DNA of 64,000 nt from the NCBI GenBank assembly GCA_036186865.1, contig AP025055.1:7761493-7825492 (forward strand). The letters are read 5' to 3'. The position numbers and the translations under genes were made by a program. The number at the start of each line of letters is the position of its first letter. The first letter of the stretch is position 1. Below the pieces are notes generated by a model, which saw nothing but the letters and a program-made list of their open reading frames with translations, did no database searches and was not told the DNA's origin. This document shows, one piece after another, positions 9,980-23,000 of the stretch. This DNA comes from Eustoma russellianum. Its lineage: Eukaryota; Streptophyta; Magnoliopsida; Gentianales; Gentianaceae.

Positions 9980-10342
9980 TCGAGCCGACCACAGTATTGA
10001 AAGACATTGAAGGTATCTAATCTAATCAAATAAAATTCTTTATAATTATCTTATTGTAATTGATTTCATTTGTACTTAGCCTTACCATACTTTGTAGATT
10101 TGATTGATAGAGATTAACATAGCACTTTAGGTAATGTTTATCTTTACATGCCTAATTGTACTCTATAAATTCATGTGTTGGAATAAGAGAAAGGCGCAGA
10201 TTTGGATTGCCAAAATAATCTTTTACGTGGTATCAGATCCACTCCGCTCCACCATCCCTTCCTCATTGCTGCCGCATACATATCAGCCAAAATCCCCCAC
10301 AGCAACCGGAACCTCACAAACAAGGAAAATTGTATCACCTAT
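9980..10342 (+). mobile_element. End of a plus-strand copia LTR with primer site and leader
   Basis: AT-rich sequence with promoter-like and terminator-like words ends at 10227 and is followed by TGGTATCAGATCC (10228-10240), a one-base variant of the tRNA-Met primer site, on the plus strand. About 100 bp of leader follows before gypsy LTR G1 begins. It could be the 5' end of the old copia element whose gag-pol remains lie at 33860-35990 and 43217-44190, separated by later insertions. Confidence 0.45.
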
Positions 10343-10679
10343 TGTCGCGACCCATCCCGAGCTCTAGTACTCAAAACGACTCACCCGCCGTATTTCGCTA
10401 AGGAAGATAAAAGGCATCAAAATCGAAACTGCTACACGTCAGCGGAAGTCAAAATTTAAAACCTCGAAACAATCATCATCATAAATATCAACGTCTAGGC
10501 AGATCTAAATCTGATACAAATGTCACATGTAGATATAATTAAATCTATAAAGTACATAAACCTCGAGTATCAAAAATCACTGTCTCAACTAAGCCCTCGA
10601 AAGTCTCATTGGAATGTCATCGACCTCAATATCTCCACTCTTGGTCATCCTCGGTATGCTAACTCAATCACCTGTCTAT

Positions 10680-10745
10680 CTGCAAAATATGTTAAGGCGT
10701 GGTTTGAGCGACAAGTCGCTCAGCAAGTAATCCCACTATACTTAC
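10680..10745 (-). other. Intron-like conserved hairpin segment in G1
   Basis: In the LTR sense the 66-nt segment starts GTAAGTATAG and ends ATATTTTGCAG, with GAGCGACTTGTCGCTC (7-bp stem) inside. The same arrangement appears at the same distance from the LTR 3' end in five other gypsy LTRs of the window. Confidence 0.45.
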
Positions 10746-11037
10746 CATGGGATCATACACGGAGAAGCAAGTGTGATAACGATATATAACAACATAAAAT
10801 AATATCATGCTTCTCTTTGCAAACAAACTTTACCTTTTTTTCCCGTATACCAATCAAGCTACAAAGACACACACAACTAAGTCAGCAACACACAAGTGTT
10901 AGTACCATCAAAATCGATGAAGCAATTTTCGAAACAGATGCAATGCGACAAAAATCAATTTCCGATATTCAAATTCGATTTCCAAAACATCCATTTTCCA
11001 ATTTCCAATTTCCAAATCTAATTTCAAATGTTCGATA

Positions 11038-11110
11038 TGATACGATATGGTACGATGATCGATACGATACGATACGATGTTTGATGCGATACGATACGAT
11101 ATTCGATGCG
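11038..11110. repeat. CGATA short tandem repeat in G1
   Basis: An imprecise array of the pentamer CGATA/ACGAT lies inside the G1 LTR. It looks like simple-sequence expansion. Confidence 0.8.
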
Positions 11111-11224
11111 ATACGATACAATATTTTGATCATCAATACCAATACAATTTCGATGAAATGGACATGGCTCTTACCTTACAAATGACTTATATCGCAAGAC
11201 TTACGAATTGATTCCCCAATGGTC

Positions 11225-11345
11225 AAATATGCCACAGGTGCTCTATTGAAATAGTCAAATATGCCTGGACGCTCCAATTGGCGGTCAAATATGCCCGGAC
11301 GCTCTATCAAAATAGTAAAATATGTCCGGACGCTCCGTTTGTTTG
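11225..11345 (-). repeat. Constant-core array with changing self-complementary spacers in G1
   Basis: A core of about 20 nt (GTCAAATATGCC then GGACGCTC) repeats about four times at ~31 bp. The segments between cores are each self-complementary but differ: CTATTGAAATAG at 11243-11254, CCAATTGG at 11274-11281 and CTATCAAAATAG at 11304-11315. It lies about 880-1000 nt from the LTR 3' end. Confidence 0.65.
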
Positions 11346-11750
11346 GGACCAACCCGGCTTGCCAATATATTTCCTTTGTAAGGGTGACTTTCAAAATATG
11401 TGATGCAAATTTCAAAACGATTTTTAAATATCCATACGATTTTCCGAATACGATATCAAATGTCAATTTTCCAAATATCATTCCAACGATAGATTTCAAT
11501 CAATTCTGATCACATCGAATACAAATATACACATAATCGAATATAATCACATATCAAACTACAATATCGATGTCCTAATAACCACCACTCACATGTACCT
11601 ATATACGCTTATATGTTCACGCCCATACATGTGCATATAAACGTATATACATACTTAAATATACCACAACATATATATGTAGGTACTCATAAATACACAA
11701 ATACAATACATATATTTCCACCTTTATATATCAAGGCACCTAGAATTTCA

Positions 11751-14675
11751 TGTAGGATCTGCAAGGCACCACTAGAAGGGGGGGTTGAATAGATGGTGCG
11801 GAAAGTGTGCTTTTTAAAATTTCTTTAAACTTGAACAATTCAAGTTCTGAAAACAGATTCTGTTTTCAGGTCCTGTTTTAAAACGTTTTTAAAACCAGGT
11901 TAGAGGTCTCCAAAAATTATAAAATTTTGAGAGAACTTAGCCTCCTATTTGTGTGAATGTCCAAATGATCTGAAAATTTGACCAATAACTCCTCACACAC
12001 TATATTTAAATAGTTTGAAACAGTTTTTGAAAATTCTTTTTGAAAGTAGGTCAAACACAACCAAAGTCGCAACCTTTGCAAATCTGAAAATTAGACTGCA
12101 CTAGTCTCAGATCTTTTGATGTTTGACTGACCTATACTTGTCCAAAAGGGTTGAAACTTGTGCCAAATTAACCCTAGAACGTTTATGTATGTTTTTGGAA
12201 ATTTTTATAATTTTTGGAAATCGTTTACTATTTTTCCGAACGTGAACAAAACGGATAAACAGTGCATAAACTGAAAAGTAAATGCTGAAAGTAAATTGCA
12301 CCAAGAATTTTATACTGGTTCGGTTATAAACAACCTACTCCAGTCTTCAAGGAACACCTTCCTTGGTTCACACTAATCACACACACGCAGTACACCTTAC
12401 CGCAGGGTTGATAGAGTTACACCTAACTCCAACCCTTTACAAACCTTGTATGACGAGTACAATTCACACGAACACCACCACCTCGCTAGAATGAAGATTG
12501 ATCACACCTTGATCAATCTTTTACAAAGATGAATGAATGGTGGTTTCTATGAAGCCTATTCAAGATTGAAAGAAGTAAAATACAATAGGCTTTTTACAAG
12601 AAAAGAAAGAAAGAAGATGTAGGAGAAAAGAGGCTTGGCACTTTGATCACTTTAGAATGCAAATCTTGGTGTTGTTTTTGTTTGTTCTTCTCTTCTCTTC
12701 CTTATAGGAACCAGCCGTCCCCTCCTATGCCTCTCCCCCTCTTGAAAATTTCCTTTTAAGGGCTTGAGAGAGTGTAAGACATCATGGTGACAATGCTTTG
12801 CTTACTTGGCATCACTCCATTGGACCATCATTTAGTCATTGCTTACTTGGCACCTCTTGATTGGCTCAATAGTGTCATCATTTGATGACATGGAAAATCT
12901 GAAATAATCACTAAATATTTGCCAAAAAATCAATCATTAAGTCATACCATAATTCTCAAATTCTCTCATAAATTTCAAGACAAGAAAATATCTCCTTTCC
13001 ACCTCAAAAAAATCGGCCAACATCTTTTTTTCAATGCTGAAATTTTCAGCATTTACAACATTGGATAAATTCAGATTATTTGCCATTTTCCTTTGAATTT
13101 TTGTCATAAAAATAAATCAATTATATAAGGTAAGTCTTGCTAACAAATGAAGAGTGAACTTGGACACAATGAGGGCCAAAATTCGGCCAGCACACCCTTC
13201 ACACATGCTGAAAAATTTCAGCATGTGTGATATGTAAAATATCACACTTAATTACCTTATATAATATTTAAATCATTTCCATAACTCCTTCAATTAATCC
13301 TTTAATGAAAAATTGACAAAAGATCTTGTCTTAATGATGAAGAATTCGGCCACCATATGTGTAACATGCTGAAATTTTCAGCATGTGACATAAGAGAGGT
13401 ACATGTTGAATACTTACCTTTTGTAGCTTTTCTCTTTGATTCATCAACATTGTATGATTGATCCTTGACCAATCAACATGCCAGCAAGGCTCCACATGTG
13501 CTCCATCTCATCTGTAGTAACGTTGGAATGTGTTTGTACATGTGCTGAAATTTATTTTTGCTAACTTTGTAAAATAGTGCACATTTAATAATACACACAT
13601 GTAATATTCCAATCAGCCCTTAATTTAATTTTCTAGAACACTTTAAGATGTATATTATATGTAAAAAGTGTCTAGATACGTGTCACATGATGTCCAAGAA
13701 AAACGTTCCATGTTATGTGCGTAGAAAACCGAATTTTCGATATTTATCGATTACCCGATTTTTCTCTAATTTAAATTCCAAATTTTGCACATGATATATA
13801 TATTATGTTATACATAATATATATAATATATACTTTAAATTTCAGCACTTGGCTGATTTAAAGTGGTACCATAAACATGTGACAAAATTAAAATTGGAAT
13901 CTTCACATTTTGGCCTAAATGTGGGGTGATTTGTGTGTGCCAACATGGAAAGTATTTTTGCCTGATTTTTCAGTGATGTGCACGAAATTTACATCAATTT
14001 TTGATGTATATGGGCTGGCCATTTATTTATGGCAAGTACGTGACACGTTGGCGAAGTTTCGGTATTCGCCCGATACGACAAATTTCGGTTTAGAACCTTT
14101 TATCGTGTTGTATTTAATTTTTCATCACCATATCTTATATCATATGATATAAGACCTGAATATACTCATAAATATGAGTTAAGTATAGTGGTGTGACGTT
14201 AACGTACGTACGTAAGATATAAAACGTGTCGGTAGTACGTTGGAATACATGTGTATGTGCCTTTTAAAAAAAATCTGAAAATATAGTATATATATGTATA
14301 AAAGGCGTGTGACATTGAATGTGGGGAGGAGGAGAAAACTTTCCTTCCTTAGCCTTGTTGCCTTTGTGCCTTTTCCAAATGAATCTTCCTTTAGTGAACT
14401 ACTTAGTTTATTAAACTAAGTACTTCACTTAATGAACTAATTTAGTTCATTAATGGTGGCACCTGAAAATAGTATAAACTCAACAAATGTTCGCCATATG
14501 ATGTAAGCTTTAATGCTTCATGGCTCGTTAGTGCGGCAACATAATATATAAGCTAAATAAGGCAACTAATGACAAGTTATCATGCATACATGTACACACT
14601 TATACACGTTTGTATATATGTATATATATTCAACGTTTCTTATTTTGAAATCACTCAAACCCTCTTATTTCTACA
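11751..14675 (-). repeat. 3' LTR of Sirevirus S2
   Basis: Starts TGTAGGATCTGCAAGGCACC with the AGAAGGGGGGGTTGAATAG block and ends CTACA next to the polypurine tract, with inverted ends TGTAG/CTACA. Length is 2925 bp. Relative to the 20047 copy it lacks about 120 bp after TTAGCCTC near 11944. It contains three palindromes of the CATGCTGAAATTTTCAGCAT type. The small frame at 13919-14152 recurs in the other copy simply because LTRs are duplicated. Confidence 0.88.
13033..13386. repeat. Three LTR palindromes (ATGCTGAAA...TTTCAGCAT), S2 left LTR
   Basis: Near-perfect palindromes at 13033-13053, 13201-13228 and 13365-13385. The same trio sits at 21454-21474, 21622-21649 and 21786-21806 in the second S2 LTR, and at about 46039, 46174 and 46333 and 58132, 58270 and 58428 in the S4 LTRs. 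Conserved palindromic LTR motifs are a reported feature of Sireviruses. Confidence 0.85.
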
Positions 14676-14880
14676 ATCTCCCCCTTTTGATGATTTTCAA
14701 AATAACTAGTGTACATGATTTAAGTACTATCTCTCCCCCTTGAATTATGCACAGATTTGAAATTTGAATTTCGTATTTCAAATCCGGCTCCCCCTTGATT
14801 CATGCAATTAGGATCAATCAGTCTCTCTCTCCCCCTTAAATCATGCTTTTCTCTCCCCCTTTATTTTGGAAAGTTAATCC
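14676..14880 (-). promoter_or_regulatory. Multiplied polypurine tract of S2
   Basis: In sense, five AAGGGGGAG-type tracts occur between the pol stop and the 3' LTR, the last (AAAAGGGGGAGAT) touching the LTR at 14675/14676. Repeated polypurine tracts are a known Sirevirus hallmark and prime plus-strand DNA synthesis. The same region recurs at 23097-23300 and, more degraded, at 51383-51550. Confidence 0.8.
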
Positions 14881-14924
14881 AAAGATTCCTGTCAAAAAAG
14901 GAAAGTAAATCAAATAGTATCACA

Positions 14925-17900
14925 TTAAATCACATCAACGGGAATCATGCCTAATTTAGAACGAAGAGATTCAAATGTGGCTTGATTTAAGGCCTTTGTA
15001 AATATATCCGCTTCTTGTGATTCTGTGCGTACGTGATCTATGACAATATTACCATTGTTAACGTGATCACGAAGAAAATGATAGCGAACTTCTATATGCT
15101 TACCCTTAGAGTGTAATACGGGGTTCTTAGACAAATTTATTGCACTCATACTATCACAATATATAGGAATCTTATTTACGATGATTCCAAAGTCCGAAAG
15201 TTGTTGTTTTATCCACAACAACTGTGTGCAACAGAGGCTAAGAGCCATGTACTCAGCCTCCGTAGTGGACAAAGCAACACTTGCTTTCTTTTTGGAAAAC
15301 CATGAAATAAGGGAATTTCCTATAAATTGGCAAGTTCCGCTCGTGCTTTTTCTATCTATCTTGCAGCCACCATAATCTGCATCAGTGTAAGCATGTAAAT
15401 CGAATGTAGAGTCCTTATCATACCAAATACCTAAGGTGGGCGTGTGCTTAATATAACGGAATATTCTTTTTACCGCATTTAAGTGTGACACCTTAGGTTG
15501 ACTTTGAAAACGAGCACACATGCATACGCTAAACATGATGTCAGGCCTACTAGCAGTTAAATATAGTAAAGAACCTATCATAGATCGATATAATCCATTA
15601 TCAACTTCTTTACCATGTTCGTCTTTGTCTAATTTAGTAGTAACACTCATAGGCGTGGGGGATGGTTTCAAATTTTCAAAATTGAACTTCTTGATCATAT
15701 CATTTACATACTTAGCTTGGCTTATATGAATTCCTTTACTCGTTTGCTTAATCTGCAAGCCAAGAAAATAATTAAGTTCACCAACCATAGACATTTCAAA
15801 CTCAGCTTTCATACAATTTTCAAAATCTTTAACGAGTCTATGTGAGGTAGAACCGAAAATAATGTCATCTACGTAGATTTGAATAATAAGTAAATCTGAT
15901 TTTTCTTGTTTCAAAAATAGTGTACTGTCTATAGTACCACGTTTAAAATTATTTTCTAAAAGGAAAGTAGCAAAACGATCATACCATGCTCTCGGCGCTT
16001 GCTTTAGGCCATATAGTGCCTTCTTTAGTTTGTACACGTGATCTGGATGTTTCAAATCTTCAAAACCGGGTGGTTGCTTCACGTATACTTCTTCTTGTAT
16101 GAATCCGTTTAGAAAAGCATTTTTGACGTCCATTTGATACAGTTTAAAATCTTTCATGCAAGCAATGACAAGTAAGAGTCGTATAGCTTCTAAACGTGCT
16201 ACGGGTGCAAATGTTTCATCGTAGTCTATTCCTTCTTCTTGATTTCATCCTTGAGCTACGAGTATTGCTTTATTTCTAACGACCTTTCCTTCTTCATTCA
16301 TTTTATTCCTAAATACCCACTTTGTGCCTATTATTGTCTTATCTTGTGGTCGTGGCACTAAATCTCATACATCATTTCTAACGAATTGATTAAGTTCGTC
16401 ATGCATAGCATCAATCCAAGATGAATCACTCAAAGCATCATGCACATTTTTGGGCTCAATTTCAGAAATCATAGCATGAAATTCATTTATTTCATCCGAA
16501 GTGATTCTTCTACGTGGTCGCACACCATGAGTAATGTCGCCTATGATGAGATCTTGTGGGTGATCTCTATGCCATCTTGGTTGATTATTTGCTAAGTTAT
16601 CATGCATTTCTATATGATCATGCATTTCTAGTGTCTCATTAATCTCATGCATATCAAAAGAATCATTATCTTCATCCAAAACGGGTTTCAATTCAAAATC
16701 ATCGTCATATTCCTTATCTTTATCAATCTCTCCAAATTGATTGAATTTAACATGAATAGATTCTATGATTTGTCTAGTGAGAGGATCATAACATCTATAT
16801 GCTTTTGAATTTATGGAATACCCAACAAAAATGCACTCAATTGATTTGGATTCAAATTTATCTAAATTATCTTTTGTATTCAAGACAAAGCATTTGCATC
16901 CAAACACACGAAAATAATCAATCTTAGGCATGCGATCATTCAAAATTTCGTAAGGCGTCTTATTTATTTTCTTTCTTATAGATAGGCGATTTACAATATA
17001 GCATGCACAATTTACGGCTTCCGCCCACAGAAATCTAGGCAATGTATTTTCGCAAAGCATGGTTCTAGCAATTTCTTGTAGTGTGCGATTCTTTCTTTCT
17101 ACTACTCCATTTAATTATGGAGTTCTAGGTGGCGAAAACTCATGTTTAATTCCTTTTTCTTCACAAAACGAAATCATCTCTTTATTTTTAAATTCACCGC
17201 CTCTATCGCTTCTTATTCTTTTCACATTTACGCCGTATTGATTTTCAAGTTGTTTAATTAATTTAGCAATTTCTACGGCGCTATCATCTTTATGTGCAAG
17301 AAATAAAGTCCAAGTATAACGAGAAAAGTCATCAACAATCACGCATGCATAGTGTCGCCCACCAAGGCTTGTAGTGCGACTAGGACCAAACAAATCGATA
17401 TGCAATAGTTCTAGTATTCTAGTCGTGCTTATCTCATTTTTAGGCTTAAGTGACTCACGTGTTTGTTTGCCTTTTATGCAAGATTCACACAACTGAAAGT
17501 TGTCTAAATCAAGCGTAGGCAATCCCCGTACTAGGTTCTTTCGTTGCAATTTTTCTAGTGTAGAAATACCTATGTGTCTTAAACGTCTATGCCACAAATT
17601 CACATTGGGTTCATTTGACATAAAACATTTAACTTTAGCGTCTACTACATCATCCATAGATAGTGTAAAGATATTTCCTTCTCGTTTTCCTTTTAAGACG
17701 GTTTCTCTATTTTTATTTATTATATTGCAATAAGGGTGAGTAAAACAAACATTGAAGCCATTGTCAACAAATTGAGAAACACTAAGAAGATTGTAAGATA
17801 AGTTGCTTACCAAAAATACGTTGGAGATTTGAAGTGTATTCGGATTGCCAATCGTACCTTTTCCAATGATCTTCCCTTCATTGTTGTCTCCAAAGGTCAC

Positions 17901-18077
17901 GGATCTGCCTTTTGTGACCTTCTTTAATTTGGAGAACAGGCTCGGGTCACCCGTCATGTGCCTCGAGCAACCACTGTCAAGGAACCACTTTATTGATGTG
18001 TCTTTTGATGAGTGGTCTCCCTGCAATGTGAAAAGGTGATTTAGGTACCCTTTTAATTTTGGGTCCTTTCGAGTTAG
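14925..18077 (-). pseudogene. pol: Pol of Sirevirus S2, broken by three internal stops
   Basis: Sense order is protease (KWFLDSGCSRHMTGD), GAG-pre-integrase (NLWHRRLRHIGIS, LCESCIKGKQ), integrase (HIDLFGPSRT, IRSDRGGEF), a stop at 17115-17117, the rest of integrase (NGVVERKNRTLQE), a stop at 16365-16367, a stop at 16245-16247, then an open 410-residue RT-RNase H piece with YQMDVKNAFLNG, YVDDIIFGST, DADYGGC and STTEAEYMAL. The 17115 stop falls where functional copia integrases read QQ before NG, and recurs in S4. The 16245 TGA (normally Tyr in VAQGYNQEEG) recurs in S3. The 16365 TGA replaces a Trp that S3 retains. The frame opens after a TAA at 18078, so pol is not in the gag frame. Confidence 0.85.
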
Positions 18078-19992
18078 TTAATCACCTTTTGGTAAAGGTA
18101 CCTTTCGGTACTCATACTTGGGTGATCCTTCTCGGTCTATCAAATGGCAAGAATGAAGGTGCGATATAATATACATGTGGTGCATGTACTTTGGGTCTTT
18201 GCCCAATGAGTCCTCTATACTCATTGAATTAAGGACGCTTTTGATATGTCCTTGTGTGCGTGTGCGTAGTGCGTGGATGATATGTATTTCGTGTATGCAT
18301 TGTTCTTTTCTTCTCATATCTATATGGTACAACGTTATATTTCACATGATATGAGGGAGTGGGGCATGTGGAAGGGGGCGCTTTTTGCGTCATCTTAGAC
18401 GCCACTTGATGCTTAGGGGTGTCTACTTTCTTAGACACAACAAACTTGGTTGGTTTGGTTGATACTTCGTTAGTATCAACGTATCCCAATCCAGTTTTGT
18501 CACTGTCATGCTTTTGCAATAATTTGATGCGATGCAGCATGTTTGACCTTGTATCGAATTGTTTCATCATTTTCTCTAAGTCTGTATTCCTTGATTTCAA
18601 ATTTGAAATCTCGGATTTCATTTCATTATTTTGAGAAGTCAATGATGAGATCTCGGTTTTTAATGCAGTGATGACACATGAAGACTCTTTCTTTGAATTG
18701 CTTAATTGAGCGACAAGATTCTCGTTAGAAGATTCTAACAGTTTCTTGTCTTCAATTAAACGTTTCTTTTCTTTTGCGAGAGTCTTAGTAAATTTATGTA
18801 ATTCAAGATACTGAATAAAAAGATCATCATAAGAAGGTTCAGAGTCAGAGTCAATTTCGGATGATACCTCATTAGACGCCTTTGAAGCGAAGCAAACTTG
18901 AGCGGTCTCCTCTTCGGTCTCAGTTTCAGAGTCTGATGAGTCACTCCATGTGGAGGCCTTTAGTGCACGTTTCCTTTGTTTAGGATCTGAGACGAGTCTA
19001 TTTTTGTTCCGCTCCTTGTCAGGGTATTTATTAGTTTGCTTTTCTTTGTTTGGGCAGTCATATGATAAGTGTCTGAGTTTGCCGCATTCATAACATTTAA
19101 TGTCCTTATCATTTGACTTGTTTTTATTTCTCTTAGATGTAGTGCCCTTGTTTTTATTTCTAAATGACTTTCTCATGAATCTTCTTAGTCCTTTAGCCAA
19201 TAGAATTAAATCATCATTATCCGATTCGGAATCACTATCATCTACGTGATCGAAGGGAGGGGAGACGTATTCATTTGATTTAAAAGCAATTGTCTTACCT
19301 TGTTTAGATTATTCCTATTTCCGAATAGTAAGTTTGTTTTCAAAAACTTTGAGTGAGCCAATGAGTTCTTCCATTTTTATTGATTTAGTCTCCTTACTTT
19401 CTTCTATAGCAGTCACTTTAGGGTCCCATTCCGAAGGAAGGCTTCGTAGGACTTTCTGTACCTTTTCCTGCATAGTAAAAGCCTTACCAAGAGACTCAAG
19501 AGAGTTATAGATGTTAGTTAAACGAAGATCCATATCTACAATAGACTCATTTGGCAACAATTTAAAAGACTCAAGAGTAGACATGAGCATATTAATTTTT
19601 GACTCTTTTACTTGACTCGTGCCTTCGTGTTTCATTTCTAAAATTCTCCACATTTCTTGTGCACTCGAACAATTTGACACATAACTAGACTTACTTTTAC
19701 TTAATCCGTTTAAAACCAATTGCATAGCCCTAGCATTCATACTAAGTTTCTTTTTATCATCACTCGTATATTCTTGTCTAGTTTTAATAACTTCTAATGT
19801 AACTCCGTCTACAGTGGATACATTAGATGGGACATATGGACCATCTTCAATTATTGACCAAAGATCTATATCTATAGCCATAAGAAAAAGTTTCATCCTA
19901 AGTTTCCATTGAATAAAAGACTCACCGTCAAAAAGTGGAGGCCTTTGGCTCGACATACCTTCTTGTTCGGTTTTGAGATTTGTGGATGCCAT
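18078..19992 (-). pseudogene. gag: Gag of Sirevirus S2, broken
   Basis: Starts at ATG 19992-19990 (MASTNLKTEQEG). The first frame (19992-19315) has the DUF4219/UBN2-type capsid region (PPLFDGESFIQWKLRMKLFL, MWRILEMKHEGTSQV, LPSEWDPKVTAIEES) and ends in two stops where S4 reads serines. A second piece (19200-18229) has the zinc knuckle CYECGKLRHLSYDC, an acidic serine-rich region and a coiled-coil segment (KTEISSLTSQNNEMKSE). The tail (VPKGTFTKR) ends at a TGA at 18082-18084, with an extra stop replacing Trp shortly before. The TGA after KR is conserved in S4. Confidence 0.82.
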
Positions 19993-20032
19993 CTCACTGA
20001 ATCGTTGGATTCCTTGTAGTGACTATTCCTGC

Positions 20033-20044
20033 GCTCTGATACCA
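20033..20044 (-). promoter_or_regulatory. Primer binding site of S2 (tRNA-Met)
   Basis: The minus strand reads TGGTATCAGAGC two bases from the LTR terminus at 20047. Its position makes 20047-23096 the 5' LTR of the left internal region. Confidence 0.9.
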
Positions 20045-20046
20045 CT

Positions 20047-23000
20047 TGTAGGATCTGCAAGGCACCACTAGAAGGGGAGGGGGTTGAATAGATGGTGCGG
20101 AAAGTGTGCTTTTTAAAATTTCTTTAAACTTGAACAATTCAAGTTCTGAAAACAGATTCTGTTTTCAGGACCTGTTTTAAAACGTTTTTAAAACCAGGAT
20201 AGAGGTCTCCAAAAATTATGAAATTTTGAGAGAACTTAGCCTCAGATGTTATGAGGGTCCCCTAAAACTTTCAAATCAAAATTCAACCTTTAACCCCTTC
20301 AAAAACCGTTGGCACTCAGATTGTACAAATCTGCCAGAAACGGTAGATGGTTTTGAAAAATTAATTCCTATTTGTGTGAATGTCCAAATGATCTGAAACT
20401 TTGACCAATAACTCCTCACACACTATATTTAAATAGTTTGAAATAGTTTTTAAAAATTCTTTTGGGAAGTAGGTCAAACACAACCAAAGTCTCAACCTTT
20501 GCAAATCTGAAAATCAGACTACACTAGTCTCAGATCTTTTGATGTTTGACTGACCTATACTTGTCCAAAAGGGTTGAAACTTGTGCCAAATTAACCCTAG
20601 AACGTTTATGTATGTTTTTGGAAATTTTTATAATTTTTGGAAATCGTTTACTATTTTTCTGAACGTGAACAAAATGGATAAACAGTGCAGAAACTGAAAA
20701 GTAAATGCTGAAAGTAAATTGCACCAAGAATTTTATACTGGTTCGGTTATAAACAACCTACTCCAGTCTTCAAGGAACACCTTCCTTGGTTCACACTAAT
20801 CACACACACGCAGTACACCTTACCGCAGGGTTGATAGAGTTACACCTAACTCCAACCCTTTACAAACCTTGTATGACGAGTACAATTCACACGAACACCA
20901 CCACCTCGCTAGAATGAAGATTGATCACACCTTGATCAATCTTTTACAAAGATGAATGAATGGTGGTTTCTATGAAGCCTATTCAAGATTGAAAGAAGTA
21001 AAATAATAGGCTTTTTACAAGAAAAGAAAGAAAGAAGATGTAGGAGAAAAGAGGCTTGGCACTTTGATCACTTTAGAATGCAAATCTTGGTGTTGTTTTT
21101 GTTTGTTCTTCTCTTCTCTTCCTTATAGGAACCAGCCGTCCCCTCCTATGCCTCTCCCCCTCTTGAAAATTTCCTTTTAAGTGCTTGAGAGAGTGTAAGA
21201 CATCATGGTGACAATGCTTTGCTTACTTGGCATCACTCCATTGGACCATCATTTAGTCATTGCTTACTTGGCACCTCTTGATTGGCTCAATGTTGTCATC
21301 ATTTGATGACATGGAAAATCTGAAATAATCACTAAATATTTGCCAAAAAATCAATCATTAAGTCATACCATAATTCTCAAATTCTCTCATAAATTTCAAG
21401 ACAAGAAAATATCTCCTTTCCTCCTCAAAAAAATTGGCCAACATCTTTTTTTCAATGCTGAAATTTTCAGCATTTACAACATTGGATAAATTCAGATTAT
21501 TTGCCATTTTCCTTTGAATTTTTGTCATAAAAATAAATCAATTATATAAGGTAAGTCTTGCTAACAAATGAAGAGTGAACTTGGACACAATGAGGGCCAA
21601 AATTTGGCCAGCACACCCTTCACACATGCTGAAAAATTTCAGCATGTGTGATATGTAAAATATCACACTTAATTACCTTACATAATATTTAAATCATTTC
21701 CATAACTCCTTCAATTAATCCTTTAATGAAAAATTGACAAAATATCTTGTCTTAATGATGAAGAATTCGGCCACCATATGTGTAACATGCTGAAATTTTC
21801 AGCATGTGACATAAGAGAGGTACATGTTGAATACTTACTTTTTGTAGCTTTTCTCTTTGATTCATCAACATTGTATGATTGATCCTTGACCAATCAACAT
21901 TCCAACAAGGCTCCACATGTGCTCCATCTCATCTGTAGTAACGTTGGAATGTGTTTGTACATGTGCTGAAATTTATTTTTGATAACTTTGTAAAATAGTG
22001 CACATTTAATAATACACACATGTAATATTCCAATCAGCCCTTAATTTAATTTTCTAGAACACTTTAAGATGTATATTATATGTAAAAAGTGTCTAGATAC
22101 GTGTCACATGATGTCCAAGAAAAACGTTCCATGTTATGTGCGTAGAAAACCGAATTTTCGATATTTATCGATTACCCGATTTTTCTCTAATTTAAATTCC
22201 AAATTTTGCACATGATATATATATTATGTTATACATAATATATATAATATATACTTTAAATTTCAGCACTTGGCTGATTTAAAGTGGTACCATAAACATG
22301 TGACAAAATTAAAATTGGAATCTTCACATTTTGGCCTAAATGTGGGGTGATTTGTGTGTGCCAACATGGAAAGTATTTTTGCCTGATTTTTCAGTGATGT
22401 GCACGAAATTTACATCAATTTTTGATGTATATGGGCTGGCCATTTATTTATGGCAAGTACGTGACACGTTGGCGAAGTTTCGGTATTCGCCCGATACGAC
22501 AAATTTTGGTTTAGAACCTTTTATCGTGTCGAATTTAATTTGTCATCACCATATCTTATATCATATGATATAAGACCTGAATATACTCATAAATATGAGT
22601 TAAGTATAGTGGTGTGACGTTAACGCACGTACGTAAGATATATAACGTGTCGGTAGTACGTTGGAATACATGTGTATGTGCCTTTTAAAAAAAATCTGAA
22701 AATATAGTATATATATGTATAAAAGGCGTGTGACATTGAATGTGGGGAGGAGGAGAAAACTTTCCTTCCTTAGCCTTGTTGCCTTTGTGCCTTTTCCAAA
22801 TGAATCTTCCTTCAGTGAACTACTTAGTTTATTAAACTAAGTACTTCACTTAATGAACTAATTTAGTTCATTAATGGTGGCACCTGAAAATAGTATAAAC
22901 TCAACAAATGTTCGCCATATTATGTAAGCTTTAATGCTTCATGGCTCGTTAGTATGGAAATATAATATATAAGCTAAATAAGGCAAGTAATGACAAGTTA

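Larger units (their letters stand above)
10343..11750 (-). repeat. Gypsy LTR G1 (3' half, cut by Sirevirus S2)
   Basis: Begins (plus) with TGTCGCGACCCATCCCGAGC, the reverse complement of the LTR 3' terminus seen in G2 (GGGCTCGGGAGCGGGG). The first ~450 bp match the last ~450 bp of the G2 LTRs closely in inverted orientation, so G1 is a minus-strand gypsy LTR. Beyond about 11000 it diverges from G2 and carries its own repeats. It is interrupted at 11751 by S2. Small frames at 10134-11185 and 11176-11509 are LTR sequence, not genes. Confidence 0.7.

Noticed and set aside
12107..12304. 65-codon frame repeated at 20530-20727 and resembled at 45117-45311
   Set aside because: LTR sequence shared by the Sirevirus copies; no signal of coding constraint that I can see.
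13919..14152. 77-codon frame repeated at 22340-22573
   Set aside because: It is conserved only because it lies in duplicated LTRs; no domain, and S4 LTRs do not keep it.
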